This document shows, in pieces, positions 45,826-54,995 of a stretch of DNA of 64,000 nucleotides. Made by a program: the position numbers and the translations under genes. The stretch covers positions 151,185-215,184 of the forward strand of contig NZ_MUNR01000004.1 of NCBI RefSeq assembly GCF_002001045.1. The letters are read 5' to 3'. The number at the start of each line of letters is the position of its first letter. Positions within the stretch are counted from its first letter, which is position 1. The notes beneath the pieces are model-generated. The model was not told the origin of the DNA and ran no database searches. It saw only the letters and a program-made list of their open reading frames with translations. This stretch comes from Rhodanobacter sp. C01. Lineage in GTDB: Bacteria; Pseudomonadota; Gammaproteobacteria; Xanthomonadales; Rhodanobacteraceae.

Positions 45826-47726
45826 CGGGAGGCTCCCGCTGCGACGGGAATTTCCACCTGCACGGCCTGGCCGGGCTTGAGCTTGAGCTGGCCCGGATCC
45901 TGATCCAGCCGCACGACCAGGTCCACCACCGGCACGACCTCGACCCGCGATTTGCTGTGTACGGTGCCGCCCACCTCGGCGATGTGTCCGTTCATGCTGC
46001 GATCGCCGCCACCAGCGATCACCACACGCACGCGCTGGCCCGGATTCACCCGCCCGAGTTCGCGTTCCGGCAACGCGGCACGCACGGCCAGGGTGGACAG
46101 ATCCGGCATCTGCGCCACCGACTGGCCACGCCAGATCTGCGAGCCGACATCGACCTTGCCACCGCTCCAGTTGTCCTGGTGCAACACGATGCCGTCGCGT
46201 GGCGCAGTGACAGTGAGCGAGCCTACCGATTCCTTCAATTTCTTCACTTCGGCGTCGAGCTGACTGGCGTCGGCATCGGCCATGCGCTGTTCGGCGGCGC
46301 GCTCCTCGGCGGCCATGCGTTCACGCTGTGCCGTCAATGCCATCCGCTGCTCGGCCTTGGTCCGCGCGATCACCAGCTTCTGATAGTCCACCCGCGCGAT
46401 GTATTCCTTCGGCTGGTTGGCCTTGCGCTGCGCCTTTTCCATGTCGGCCTTCGCCTGCGCCGTGGCCAGCTCGGCCTCGCGTGCGCGGTCGGCCAGATCC
46501 AGCCTGAGCTGTTCCTGCGTGCGCAGTTTCTCGGCCAGCTGGCCTTGCTTGGTGGTGAGGTTCTTGATCACGTCGCCGCCATCGAACACCACCAGCATGT
46601 CACCCTTCTTCACGACCTCGCCATCGCCGGCCATCTGGGTCACGGTCATCTGCCACAGGCCGTCCACCGCCGGCGGCGAGATCGCCAGGCTGCGTTGCGC
46701 ATAGATCTCGCCATCCACGTGCAACGGCTCGTCGTGCCCGGCGACGGACGGACGGCCACGATCACCGACATCAGTCAGGTCGCTGTCGATCCGCACACTC
46801 ATGCCTGGTCGAAACACCAGTGTCGACTTCGCCGGCAGCGCGATATCGACCTCGAAATAGCGGCCATCGCCCCAGTCACTCTTGCTCGCAGAGGTACCTG
46901 CAATCGCACCGATGCTGCCTTGCAGTTCGCTGCCTGGCAGCGCATCGAAATGCAGCCGCACCGGCTGGTTCACACGCAGCCCGACACGATCGGGCTCCAG
47001 CACCCAGCCGTGCACGGTGTATCCACTACCGCTTCCCACCAACTGGCCCACGTTGGTGCCGGGATAACTGGAAGAACCCTCTTCGTAACGCCCACCGGCG
47101 CCGAACACGGTATCGAAGCCGTGGATCACCGTACCGTCGCGCTCCGCATGCACCACCGCCCCAGCCACCTGGTCCTGATAGAAGGCCAGCGACAGGCGTT
47201 GCTTGCGCAATTCAAGCTCACTGTCCTGGCGTCGTCGTGCGACGGCGGCGATGGCCTGCGCCACCTCCTGTTTCTTCAGTGCCAGTGCACGCTCGGTGCG
47301 TTGCATCTCGCCTTGGTAGCGGTCGTAATTGAGTGCGGAAATCACCGATTTCGGGATCGATGCATCCACCGCAGCGGTATCACGCTCGGCCTGTGCATCA
47401 GCGAGCGCGAGTTCGGCGTCGGCCTGCTTGAGTTCGAGATCCGCGATCTCCTTGGCGTTCTTCGCGGTTGTCTGTTCAAGTTGCGCCTGCAGCGTACTCA
47501 GCTGGGTCTCGGCCGGCCCGGCGTCGATGCGCAGCAGATCGTCACCCTTGCTCACCCGCGCCCCATCGGCGACGTAGTAGCGCAGCACCACCGGCGAACT
47601 CATCGACGGCGGTGTGAAGATGTCCTGCGCATCGGCCACCTGCACTTCGCCGCTGAATACCGTGGCCAGCGCCGGCCACGGAACGATTGCCAGCAGCAGC
47701 GCGAGCGCCTCAAGCCGCCGAATCAT
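45822..47726 (-). CDS. Large periplasmic adaptor with two HlyD-like modules
   Basis: The 634 residues follow a signal peptide (ending ALATV, near residue 21). The sequence appears to contain two successive adaptor units. The first has a helical hairpin near 70-165 and a barrel near 200-290. The second starts near 350 with lipoyl-like GDGEVVKKGDMLVVFDGG, a long hairpin (about 385-500) and a further barrel (TVTAPRDGIVLHQDNW). Ordinary adaptors are about 350-450 residues with one hairpin. The ATG at 47726 has GGGAGGA before it and overlaps the ATPase gene by 17 bases. The upstream frame is not used. Confidence 0.83.
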   Translation of the reverse strand: MIRRLEALALLLAIVPWPALATVFSGEVQVADAQDIFTPPSMSSPVVLRYYVADGARVSKGDDLLRIDAGPAETQLSTLQAQLEQTTAKNAKEIADLELKQADAELALADAQAERDTAAVDASIPKSVISALNYDRYQGEMQRTERALALKKQEVAQAIAAVARRRQDSELELRKQRLSLAFYQDQVAGAVVHAERDGTVIHGFDTVFGAGGRYEEGSSSYPGTNVGQLVGSGSGYTVHGWVLEPDRVGLRVNQPVRLHFDALPGSELQGSIGAIAGTSASKSDWGDGRYFEVDIALPAKSTLVFRPGMSVRIDSDLTDVGDRGRPSVAGHDEPLHVDGEIYAQRSLAISPPAVDGLWQMTVTQMAGDGEVVKKGDMLVVFDGGDVIKNLTTKQGQLAEKLRTQEQLRLDLADRAREAELATAQAKADMEKAQRKANQPKEYIARVDYQKLVIARTKAEQRMALTAQRERMAAEERAAEQRMADADASQLDAEVKKLKESVGSLTVTAPRDGIVLHQDNWSGGKVDVGSQIWRGQSVAQMPDLSTLAVRAALPERELGRVNPGQRVRVVIAGGGDRSMNGHIAEVGGTVHSKSRVEVVPVVDLVVRLDQDPGQLKLKPGQAVQVEIPVAAGASR

Positions 47727-48384
47727 GTTCGATCCTCCCGTCGCGTAGGCTGATCTGCCGCTGCGCACGTGCGGCGACTTCGGCATCGTGGGTAACCAGC
47801 ACCACGGTCTGCCCGCCGGCATGCACTTCCGCGATCAGCGCCAGCACGTCGGCGGCACTGCGCGAATCGAGATTGCCGGTGGGCTCGTCGGCCAGCAGCA
47901 GGGCGGGCTTCATCAACAGCGCACGGGCAATCGCCACACGCTGCATCTGGCCACCGGAGAGCTGGCCGGGACGGTGCGCCAGATGCTTCTGCAGTCCCAT
48001 GCGTTGCAGCAAGTTGTGGGCGCGCTGCTCTAGCCCGTCATCCGGACCGCGCAGGAAGCGCCGCGGCAGCAGCGTGTTCTCGAACACGCTCAGTCGCGGC
48101 AGCAGATGGAATGACTGGAACACGAAACCAATGCGCCGGTTGCGGAAATCGCTGGCGCGCTCGTCGTCGAAGGTGGAGACATCGACGCCATCGAGCAGGT
48201 AGCGCCCGCTGTCGGGGCGATCGAGGCAGCCAAGCATGTTGAGCAGGGTGGATTTGCCCGAGCCGGACGGGCCAACGATGGCCATGAACTGGCCCTGCGG
48301 CACTTCGAAACTGACTCCATCCAGTGCGGCAATCGTTTGCCCACCCACCCGGTAATGGCGGGTCACCGCTTCCATGCAGACCAT
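47710..48384 (-). CDS. MacB/LolD-type ABC transporter ATPase
   Basis: The 224-residue ATPase has Walker A GPSGSGKST, the Q-loop GFVFQSFHLLPR, signature LSGGQMQRV and Walker B ALLLADEPTGNLD, all typical of the LolD/MacB subfamily. The open frame starts with TTG at 48405; ATG at 48384 (or 48375) is preferred. It is the first gene of a four-gene operon of ATPase, double adaptor, lipoprotein adaptor and permease. No outer-membrane channel gene is included. Confidence 0.92.
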   Translation of the reverse strand: MVCMEAVTRHYRVGGQTIAALDGVSFEVPQGQFMAIVGPSGSGKSTLLNMLGCLDRPDSGRYLLDGVDVSTFDDERASDFRNRRIGFVFQSFHLLPRLSVFENTLLPRRFLRGPDDGLEQRAHNLLQRMGLQKHLAHRPGQLSGGQMQRVAIARALLMKPALLLADEPTGNLDSRSAADVLALIAEVHAGGQTVVLVTHDAEVAARAQRQISLRDGRIEHDSAA

Positions 48385-48487
48385 CGTGATTGTCGCCCCC
48401 GTCAAACACTATCGTCGGAGTTTTACGGGTCGAAAGCTGCTTTGGCAAGTATCTTTCGGCACCGACAACGCGCCGTATATATCCGGA

Positions 48488-51400
48488 TCATGCCGGTGCC
48501 AGCAGCGCGTCCAGATCGCCCTGGTCGAAGCTGAGCTTCTCGCGACTGCCGCCACCTTCGAGTACCGCGGCCGCCAGCTCGGCCTTGCGCACCTTCAGCT
48601 CCTCGATGCGCTCCTCCACCGTCCCGGAGGTGATCAGGCGGAACACAAACACCGGCTTGTCCTGACCGATGCGGTGCGCGCGATCGCTGGCCTGCGCCTC
48701 GGCGGCCGGGTTCCACCACGGGTCGTAATGGATCACGGTGTCGGCGGCGGTGAGGTTGAGGCCCACGCCGCCGGCCTTCAGCGACAGCAGGAACAGCGAC
48801 ACCTCGCCATTCTGGAAACGCTGTACCGGCTCGGCACGATCGCGGGTATCGCCGGTGAGGGTAACGTAGCGGATGCGCCGGCGATCGAGCTCGGCCGCGA
48901 TCAGCTTGAGCATGCCGGTGAACTGCGAGAACAGCAGCACCTTGCGGCCTTCGTCGAGCAGCGCCGGCAGCATGTCCATCAGCAGTTCGAACTTGGCCGA
49001 TTCGTGCACGCCTCGCGCGACTTCCAGCTTCACCAGGCGCGGATCGCAGCAGACCTGCCGCAATTTCAACAATGCGTCCAGCACCACGATGCCCGAGTGC
49101 GCGATACCGCGCTGGGCGATCACCTCGCGCAGTTCTTCCGCCAGCGACAGGCGCAGGCCTTCGTAGAGGTCGCGCTGACGGCCTTCCATCACCACACGGC
49201 GGGTGATCTCGGTCTTCGGCGGCAGTTCCTTTGCGACCTGGGCCTTGGTGCGGCGCAGGATGAACGGAGCCAGCCGCAGGTTCAGCCGCTGCTGGCACTC
49301 TTCGTCGTGCTGCTTCTCGATCGGCACGCGGTAGAAGCGGCGAAAGGCGCCTTCGTCGCCGAGCAGGCCGGGCACGGCCAGGTCGATCTGCGACCACAGC
49401 TCGCCGAGATGATTTTCCAGCGGCGTGCCGGTGAGGCAGACATAGCGCGAGGTGCGCAGGCTGAGCAGTGCGCGGCGTGCCTGCGTGCGCGGATTCTTCA
49501 CCTGCTGTGCCTCGTCCAGCACGATCAGTGCGAAGGGTTGTTTTCTCAAGGCGACCACATCGCGCGGCAGCAGCGCATAGCTGGTCAACACGATGTCCTG
49601 CGCGCCGAGCTGGATGAATTCCTCGGCGCGTTGCGGCCCGTGCAGGGTCAGCACATGCAGGCCCGGCGCGAAGCGGGCGATCTCCGATTGCCAGTTCGGA
49701 ATCAGGCTGGTCGGCACCACGATCAGGGCCGGCTGGCTCAAGGCGCCGCCCTGCTTCAACGACAGCAGATGGGTAATCAGCTGCAGGGTCTTGCCCAGAC
49801 CCATGTCGTCGGCCAGCACACCACCCACGCCGGCTTCGGCCAGCGCGTTCAACCAGCGCAGACCCTCGCGCTGGTACGGGCGCAACTCCACGGTGAGCCC
49901 GTCCGGCACCACATCGCTGGCGCGCTCGGCGGCATCGCGCAGGCGTGCGGCAAAACCACGCAGCGATTCCGATGCTTCCAGCGTACCGCTGCCGGGCATT
50001 GCCTCGACCAGCTCCTCCAGTCGCCCGGCCTGCACACGCGGCAGATGCAGCTGCTTGCGCGGCTTTTCCAGATATTCGGCCAGCGGCGCCAGCAGACCGC
50101 GCAATTCCTTCAACCGTACCGGCACGCGGCGGCGCGCATCGACCGGTGCGTACCAGACGGCATCTTCCGGCTCGTTCGGCGCGGGACTCAAGTTCAGCTG
50201 ATGCTCGGCCAGCGCCTGCGCCACGGCCGGCAGCAGGTTGTGCCGCTGACCGTCGAGCTCGATGCCGATCTCCAGATCGAACGCGTGGTCGTCGGCATCT
50301 TCCACGGCATGGCCATACCAGCGCACCGGACCTTCCAGCACCTCGAACGGAAAACTGGGCGCGTATTCGACCTGGAAATTCTCCGCTTCGAGTTTAGGCC
50401 GCAACGCCAGCCAACGCGCCGGCGTGTTGACCTCCAGCGCACCGGCGTAACCGGTGCCGGGGAACAGCCATGCGTCGTCGGGCAGGCCGTCGGCCACGTC
50501 CCAGGGCAGACCTTCGGTATCCACGCCTGGCGTAAGGCCAGCGCGTTCTAACTGCTCCATCGCGGACAGCTCTTCGGCGCGACGGCGGGTGATCTCGACC
50601 AGTTGGCCGTTGCGCACGCGGCGGACCAATGGCTCACCGCCTCGGCCAGGCAGGCGCTCGCCAGCGTAGTCGAACGCCAGCCGCGCATAGCCCAGCGGTG
50701 GCGTGCCGGCCGCAAGGCGCGCGTGCCGGGTCAGCGCATGCAGGATCAGCACCGGCTTCGGCGCCAGCTGTGAGCGACGCAACTCGCCGAACACCTGCGG
50801 CAACGGCACCCGCGTCGCCAGCCGGCTACCCGGCAGGCGATTGCGCAGGCGGCGACCGTGCTCGTGCTTGAGCGGTGGCAGTTCCAGCCAGTGGGTTTCC
50901 TCGGCCGCGGCGTCGAACAGACCCAGCGTGGCGCGCTCGGCATCGAGATACCACAGGGCATCGATGCGCAGCAGGCGCTGGCTGTGCGGCAGCAGCGGCA
51001 ACAGGCGCTGGCTGCCGTCCGACTCCATCTGCCAATGCCAGTTGAGTTGATGCGACTTGCCGCGCGACAGGCGCAATCCGGCGAGACCGCCGAGAAAGCA
51101 CGGCGCGGTATCAAGGATCTCGGCCAGCAAGGTGTCGCCCACATGGCCGCCTAGGCGCGCATAGCTGCGACTCTTGCGCACGTTCTGCGGCAAACCGAGC
51201 ATGGTGGCGGCGAGCCGTTGCTCATGCGGCGGCAAGGTCGACTGCGCCAGGTGGCGGCTGTCCATCGGCACCGGTCGCGTGTAGCGGCCGTGTTCGGCCG
51301 TGCTCAGCAAGACCGGCGCCACATCCAGCCGGGCAAACGCGGCCCCTTCCTCCGGCACCACATCCAGAAAGAAACCGAGTACGCCGCGATCCTCGACCGC

Positions 51401-51511
51401 GACCGGTTTCGGCATGGCCAACAGCCGTCGCCATGCCTGCGGCAAGGCTTCGTCGTCACCGGCTGGCGATGTATCGGCGTGCTGCTTCTCGTCCGGTTGC
51501 TGCATGCGCAT
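48488..51511 (-). CDS. SNF2-family DEAD/DEAH helicase-like ATPase
   Basis: The roughly 1007-residue protein carries a long N-terminal region of bacterial SNF2 proteins (about 1-560) and then the Swi2/Snf2 ATPase. Motifs in the ATPase are ADDMGLGKT (Walker A), VLDEAQQVKN (DEAQ Walker B), LTGTPLENHLGELW, LLFSQFTGMLKL, LSLKAGGVGLNLT and DRAHRIGQ. It probably remodels RNA polymerase or DNA-protein complexes, as for RapA/HepA relatives. The open frame starts at GTG 51610; ATG at 51511 or 51505 with GGA ahead is preferred. It lies downstream of gpsA. Confidence 0.92.
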   Translation of the reverse strand: MRMQQPDEKQHADTSPAGDDEALPQAWRRLLAMPKPVAVEDRGVLGFFLDVVPEEGAAFARLDVAPVLLSTAEHGRYTRPVPMDSRHLAQSTLPPHEQRLAATMLGLPQNVRKSRSYARLGGHVGDTLLAEILDTAPCFLGGLAGLRLSRGKSHQLNWHWQMESDGSQRLLPLLPHSQRLLRIDALWYLDAERATLGLFDAAAEETHWLELPPLKHEHGRRLRNRLPGSRLATRVPLPQVFGELRRSQLAPKPVLILHALTRHARLAAGTPPLGYARLAFDYAGERLPGRGGEPLVRRVRNGQLVEITRRRAEELSAMEQLERAGLTPGVDTEGLPWDVADGLPDDAWLFPGTGYAGALEVNTPARWLALRPKLEAENFQVEYAPSFPFEVLEGPVRWYGHAVEDADDHAFDLEIGIELDGQRHNLLPAVAQALAEHQLNLSPAPNEPEDAVWYAPVDARRRVPVRLKELRGLLAPLAEYLEKPRKQLHLPRVQAGRLEELVEAMPGSGTLEASESLRGFAARLRDAAERASDVVPDGLTVELRPYQREGLRWLNALAEAGVGGVLADDMGLGKTLQLITHLLSLKQGGALSQPALIVVPTSLIPNWQSEIARFAPGLHVLTLHGPQRAEEFIQLGAQDIVLTSYALLPRDVVALRKQPFALIVLDEAQQVKNPRTQARRALLSLRTSRYVCLTGTPLENHLGELWSQIDLAVPGLLGDEGAFRRFYRVPIEKQHDEECQQRLNLRLAPFILRRTKAQVAKELPPKTEITRRVVMEGRQRDLYEGLRLSLAEELREVIAQRGIAHSGIVVLDALLKLRQVCCDPRLVKLEVARGVHESAKFELLMDMLPALLDEGRKVLLFSQFTGMLKLIAAELDRRRIRYVTLTGDTRDRAEPVQRFQNGEVSLFLLSLKAGGVGLNLTAADTVIHYDPWWNPAAEAQASDRAHRIGQDKPVFVFRLITSGTVEERIEELKVRKAELAAAVLEGGGSREKLSFDQGDLDALLAPA

Positions 51512-51617
51512 GCGATCCGTGGCGACAACCAAAACATTGAGCTTAGCAGTGCCGGAGCTCCGTGCGGCGTCATCTGGCAGGCAATGTTGCCAGCCTGTGC
51601 CGCCGCTCACGGGAGAG

Positions 51618-52643
51618 TCAGGCAGTACCGAACAGGCCGCGCGGGTATTCCGGTTTCTGCTCGCGTGCCATCAGCGCCTTGAGCCCGTCGACCGGAGTGA
51701 CTTCGCCGTGCAGCACGGCGCGCACGCCGGCGCTGATCGGCAGGTCCAGCCCGTGCTTGTCGGCCAGCCTCGCCACTTCATCGGCAGTGAGGATGCTCTC
51801 CACCACCTGGCCGATCCGGCGTACTGCTTCGTCGATCGCAATACCCTGCCCCAGCGCAAGGCCGAGTCGGCGGTTGCGCGACAGATCGCCGGTGCAGGTC
51901 AGCACCAGGTCGCCGAGGCCGGACAGGCCGATCAGGGTCTCCGGCCGTGCGCCGAGCGCCACGCCGAGACGCAGCATCTCGTTCATGCCGCGGGTGATCA
52001 AGCCGGCACGAGCGTTCAGGCCCAACTGCATGCCGTCGGCGATGCCGGTGGCGACCGCCAGCACGTTCTTCATCGCACCGCCGAGTTCGGCACCGAGCAT
52101 ATCGCTGCCGGAGTACGCGCGAAGGTTCGGCGCATGCAGCAGGCTGGCCAGTTGATGCGCAAAGGCATTGTCTTCGGAGTGCACCGTGACCGCGCTGGGG
52201 AGGCCAGCGGCCACTTCGCGCGCGAACGATGGCCCGGTGATCACCGCAGCCGCCCGACCAGGCAGCTGCGCAGCGACCAGTTCATGCAGGAAACGACCGG
52301 TACCCGGCTCGAAGCCCTTGGTCGCCCACGCAATCGCCGTACCCGCGTCAAGCAACGGCGCCAGCTCGGCCAGCATCGAGGCGAACGCATGGCTGGGCAC
52401 CACGATCAGCACGATGCCGGCACCGCGCACGGCGGTAGCCAGATCGCTTTCGTAGTTCAGCTCGGGCGGCAGTTCGACGTCCGGCAGGTAACGCTGGTTG
52501 CAATGGCTGGCCGCCATGGCCGCCAGCGCCTGCCGGTCGCGCCCCCACAACCGGGTCGGCACCCCGTTGCGCGCCGCCAAGGCCGCCAGCGCGGTGCCCC
52601 AGGAACCGGCACCGAGGACGGCCAGAGTCGGACGTTCAGCCAT
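51618..52643 (-). CDS. gpsA: Glycerol-3-phosphate dehydrogenase [NAD(P)+]
   Basis: This enzyme reduces dihydroxyacetone phosphate to glycerol-3-phosphate for phospholipid synthesis. The 341 residues have the dinucleotide motif [12 protein letters not shown], the catalytic lysine in [18 protein letters not shown], and [11 protein letters not shown]. The ATG at 52643 lies 10 bases after the secB stop, and the secB-gpsA order is the same as in E. coli. The frame extension into secB is rejected. Confidence 0.96.
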   Translation of the reverse strand: MAERPTLAVLGAGSWGTALAALAARNGVPTRLWGRDRQALAAMAASHCNQRYLPDVELPPELNYESDLATAVRGAGIVLIVVPSHAFASMLAELAPLLDAGTAIAWATKGFEPGTGRFLHELVAAQLPGRAAAVITGPSFAREVAAGLPSAVTVHSEDNAFAHQLASLLHAPNLRAYSGSDMLGAELGGAMKNVLAVATGIADGMQLGLNARAGLITRGMNEMLRLGVALGARPETLIGLSGLGDLVLTCTGDLSRNRRLGLALGQGIAIDEAVRRIGQVVESILTADEVARLADKHGLDLPISAGVRAVLHGEVTPVDGLKALMAREQKPEYPRGLFGTA

Positions 52644-52653
52644 GTCGGATCGC

Positions 52654-53157
52654 TCAGCTGTTGAGCATGACCGGGGGTTGATCACCACCCATCGAGCGAC
52701 GCTGCTGTTCGGCGAACAGCGCGTCGAAATTGATCGGCTGCAACAGGAACGGCGGGAAACCGCCTTCGATCACCAACGAGGAAATCACCTGGCGCGCATA
52801 CGGGAACAGCAGGTTCGGGCAGTAGCTGCCGATGATCCCGGCATGATCCATCGCGTTGAAGCCGGAGACGCCGAACAGGCCGGCCTGCTCCACTTCGGCC
52901 AGGTACGCGGTGCGCTGGCCGACCGTGCAGGTCAGGGTGAGGCTGAGCACCACTTCGTACAGGTTGTTGCCCAGGTCGGTTGCCTTCTGGGCCAGGTTCA
53001 GCTGCACCTGCGGCTGCTCCTGCTCGTTGATTTCCTGAAAGATCTGCGGCGCACTCGGTGCCTCGAAGGAGACATCCTTGACATAGATCTTCTGCAACAC
53101 CAGCTGCGGCTGGTCGTCGTGGCCGTTGGCCAGGTCATTGGTGCCTACTTCTGCCAT
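52654..53157 (-). CDS. secB: Protein-export chaperone SecB
   Basis: SecB keeps precursors unfolded and delivers them to SecA. The 167 residues have the conserved [13 protein letters not shown] core strand and the [19 protein letters not shown] region. Length is normal. It is first in a secB-gpsA operon and divergent from rpmB. A purine-rich GAGGG lies 6-10 bases before the start ATG. Confidence 0.96.
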   Translation of the reverse strand: MAEVGTNDLANGHDDQPQLVLQKIYVKDVSFEAPSAPQIFQEINEQEQPQVQLNLAQKATDLGNNLYEVVLSLTLTCTVGQRTAYLAEVEQAGLFGVSGFNAMDHAGIIGSYCPNLLFPYARQVISSLVIEGGFPPFLLQPINFDALFAEQQRRSMGGDQPPVMLNS

Positions 53158-53473
53158 CGGGAATCCCTCGGGTTTGATCGGTCAAAAGAGGACAATTGTT
53201 CCATACATCCCCCCGCGGCGCACGCCGGGTGGAATCCAGCGCCCCTGGAAAGATTGCGCACAGCCTTGTTTTTCTGCGAGAATACGCGGCTCGCCTCGAT
53301 CGACCCGGAGTTTCGGGTAGTCCGCCACGCGGTACGGACCTCACGATCATGCGTGGCAACACTCTCCAGCATCGCGTGGCGCACAGCGCCGCTGGGCCGA
53401 TGTCACCCTGGCTAACGGGTGCTAAACCGACTTTCAAAGCCACGGCTTCTGAAGTCATTCAACGGAGGTCGTC
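53158..53473. other. Divergent intergenic region secB / rpmB
   Basis: This 316-base gap must hold both promoters. A T-rich stretch with GAATAC near 53279-53284 could be part of the rpmB -10 region, giving a leader of about 185 bases. A small hairpin (ACCCG / CGGGT) follows at about 53305-53320. No convincing -35, no riboswitch and no open frame were found. Confidence 0.35.
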
Positions 53474-53710
53474 ATGGCCCGTGTATGTCAAGTCACCGGT
53501 AAGGGTGTGCAGAGCGGCAACAACGTCTCGCACGCCAACAACCGTACCCGTCGCCGCTGGTTGCCGAACCTGCATGAGCGTCGTTTCTGGGTGGCCAGCG
53601 AAAACCGCTGGATCAAGCTGCGTGTGTCCAACAACGCCCTGCGCACGATCGACAAGAATGGCATCGAAGCCGTGATTGCCGAGATGCGCGCCCGCGGCGA
53701 CAAGGTCTGA
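53474..53710 (+). CDS. rpmB: 50S ribosomal protein L28
   Basis: The 78-residue basic protein begins [20 protein letters not shown] with the TRRRWLPNL core, the standard L28 sequence. CGGAGG lies seven bases before the ATG. It is followed after 11 bases by rpmG, the usual rpmBG pair. Confidence 0.98.
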   Translation: MARVCQVTGKGVQSGNNVSHANNRTRRRWLPNLHERRFWVASENRWIKLRVSNNALRTIDKNGIEAVIAEMRARGDKV

Positions 53711-53721
53711 GGATTTAAATC

Positions 53722-53889
53722 ATGGCTAACAAGACCCAAGACAAGATCCGCCTGATCTCCTCGGCCGGCACCGGCCACTTCTACACCACGCAGAAGAACA
53801 AGAAGAACACGCCGGAAAAGTTCGAGTTCAAGAAGTACGATCCGGTCGTGCGCAAGCACGTGATCTACAAGGAAGGCAAGATCAAGTGA
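53722..53889 (+). CDS. rpmG: 50S ribosomal protein L33
   Basis: A 55-residue protein beginning [20 protein letters not shown] and ending VIYKEGKIK, the typical L33. It has no cysteines, so it is the zinc-independent C-minus form. It starts 11 bases after rpmB, with GAGGA upstream, and is co-transcribed with it. Confidence 0.97.
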   Translation: MANKTQDKIRLISSAGTGHFYTTQKNKKNTPEKFEFKKYDPVVRKHVIYKEGKIK

Positions 53890-53897
53890 CCAACAGT

Positions 53898-53916
53898 CCA
53901 CGCGCTTGGCGCGTGG
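53898..53916. terminator. Hairpin directly after rpmG
   Basis: CCACGCGC and GCGCGTGG form a perfect eight-base stem with a TTG loop, nine bases after the rpmG stop. No T-run follows, so it may protect the mRNA end rather than terminate. Confidence 0.4.
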
Positions 53917-53935
53917 GTTACCGTTGGTGTTGGTC

Positions 53936-53955
53936 ACCCCTGCGAAGGCAGGGGT
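53936..53955. repeat. Short palindromic repeat (ACCCCTGC hairpin)
   Basis: ACCCCTGC and GCAGGGGT pair across a GAAG loop, within a GGTCACCCCTGCGAAGGCAG context. This type of unit recurs between genes in Xanthomonadales, from general knowledge. It is a REP-like element in the rpmG downstream region. Confidence 0.6.
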
Positions 53956-53969
53956 CCAGCGCCTCGAAG

Positions 53970-53999
53970 AAACCCGCCCTCGTGGCGGGTTTTCTTTTG
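53970..53999 (+). terminator. Intrinsic terminator of rpmBG
   Basis: AAACCCGCC and GGCGGGTTT form a perfect nine-base stem (53970-53978 / 53984-53992) with a five-base loop, followed by TCTTTT. It lies before the DUF4166 gene, separating it from the ribosomal operon. Confidence 0.85.
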
Positions 54000-54040
54000 C
54001 CCGCTTGCCGTCAGTACAGCGCATCCCGCATCATTTCCCG

Positions 54041-54589
54041 ATGACCCCGGATCCGGCCTTGTTCCCCGCCCTGCTCGGTGAACGCTGGCACCTGCTGGCC
54101 ACGCCCGTGAAGCAGATGCATGGCGACACGCTGCACGTACTGGCACGCGGCGCCGCCGACGTGGAAGGCGCCATGAACGTGCCCATTCGCTGGTTGCGGC
54201 GCCTGCTGGGACTGCCGGAACCCGGCCTGCAACAACCACTGGAAGTCACCATCGAGCGCCACGGCACACGCGAGATCTGGACGCGCCGTTTCGCCGGCAA
54301 GCAAATGCGCTCGGTACTCGATTGCGTGACCAACTCAATGCTGCTGAGCGAACAACTGGGTCCGATCACGCTGCGTTTCGAGTTGCTCCGCGATGACAGG
54401 ACCATCGACTGGCAACTGCGCAGTGCGCGCATGTTCGGTTTGCCACTGCCACGCGCGCTGTTCGGCAATGTGCTGTCGCGCAGTGGTGCACAGGATGGGC
54501 GCTACGCCTTCCACATCGACACCCGGTTGCCGTTGCTCGGCCGCCTGGTCGCCTACCGCGGCTGGCTGGAGATCGTCGATGACGACTGA
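54041..54589 (+). CDS. DUF4166 domain protein
   Basis: The 182-residue protein matches the DUF4166 family (RWLRRLLGLPEPG, ETREIWTRRFAGK-like block, SRSGAQDGRYAFHI). Family members are often fused or adjacent to saccharopine-dehydrogenase-like proteins, and one lies close by here (54996-56105). The start ATG at 54041 is preferred; upstream frame covers the terminator. The stop overlaps the next gene by 11 bases. No enzymatic function is known. Confidence 0.72.
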   Translation: MTPDPALFPALLGERWHLLATPVKQMHGDTLHVLARGAADVEGAMNVPIRWLRRLLGLPEPGLQQPLEVTIERHGTREIWTRRFAGKQMRSVLDCVTNSMLLSEQLGPITLRFELLRDDRTIDWQLRSARMFGLPLPRALFGNVLSRSGAQDGRYAFHIDTRLPLLGRLVAYRGWLEIVDDD

Positions 54590-54989
54590 AGACGGACCGG
54601 TCATCGTGTTCGACGGCGTCTGCCTGCTGTGCAGTCGCTGGGTCGACTTCATCCTGCGGCATGACCGTGATGGCTGCTTCCGACTCGCGGCGATGCAGGG
54701 CAATCACGGCAGCAGCTTGCTGCGGACGCATGGCCTTTCGCCGGATGACCCGTCGTCCTTCCTGCTGGTGCAGGGCGGCCATGGCTATACCGATACGGAT
54801 GCGATCTCGCGCGTGCTGCGTCAACTAGGCGGTGGCTGGACGTTCGTCAGCGGCTTGTTGCGCGCCGTGCCACGGTTCCTGCGCGACCCGGCCTATCGCT
54901 GGATTGCGCGGCATCGCTACCGCTTGTTCGGACGACGCGAGCAATGCCGTTTGCCTGATGCCGCGCTTGCCGTACGGTTTCTGGACTGA
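54579..54989 (+). CDS. DCC family thiol-disulfide oxidoreductase-like protein (DUF393)
   Basis: The 136 residues begin with the DxxCxxC signature (FDGVCLLC, C15 and C18), then FRLAAMQG and the C-terminal RYRLFGRREQC. DCC proteins are thought to have a thioredoxin-like fold and possible redox function. The ATG lies inside the last codons of the DUF4166 gene, so the two are translationally coupled. It converges, with six bases between stops, on the dehydrogenase-like gene. Confidence 0.85.
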   Translation: MTTEDGPVIVFDGVCLLCSRWVDFILRHDRDGCFRLAAMQGNHGSSLLRTHGLSPDDPSSFLLVQGGHGYTDTDAISRVLRQLGGGWTFVSGLLRAVPRFLRDPAYRWIARHRYRLFGRREQCRLPDAALAVRFLD

Positions 54990-54995
54990 CTCCAC

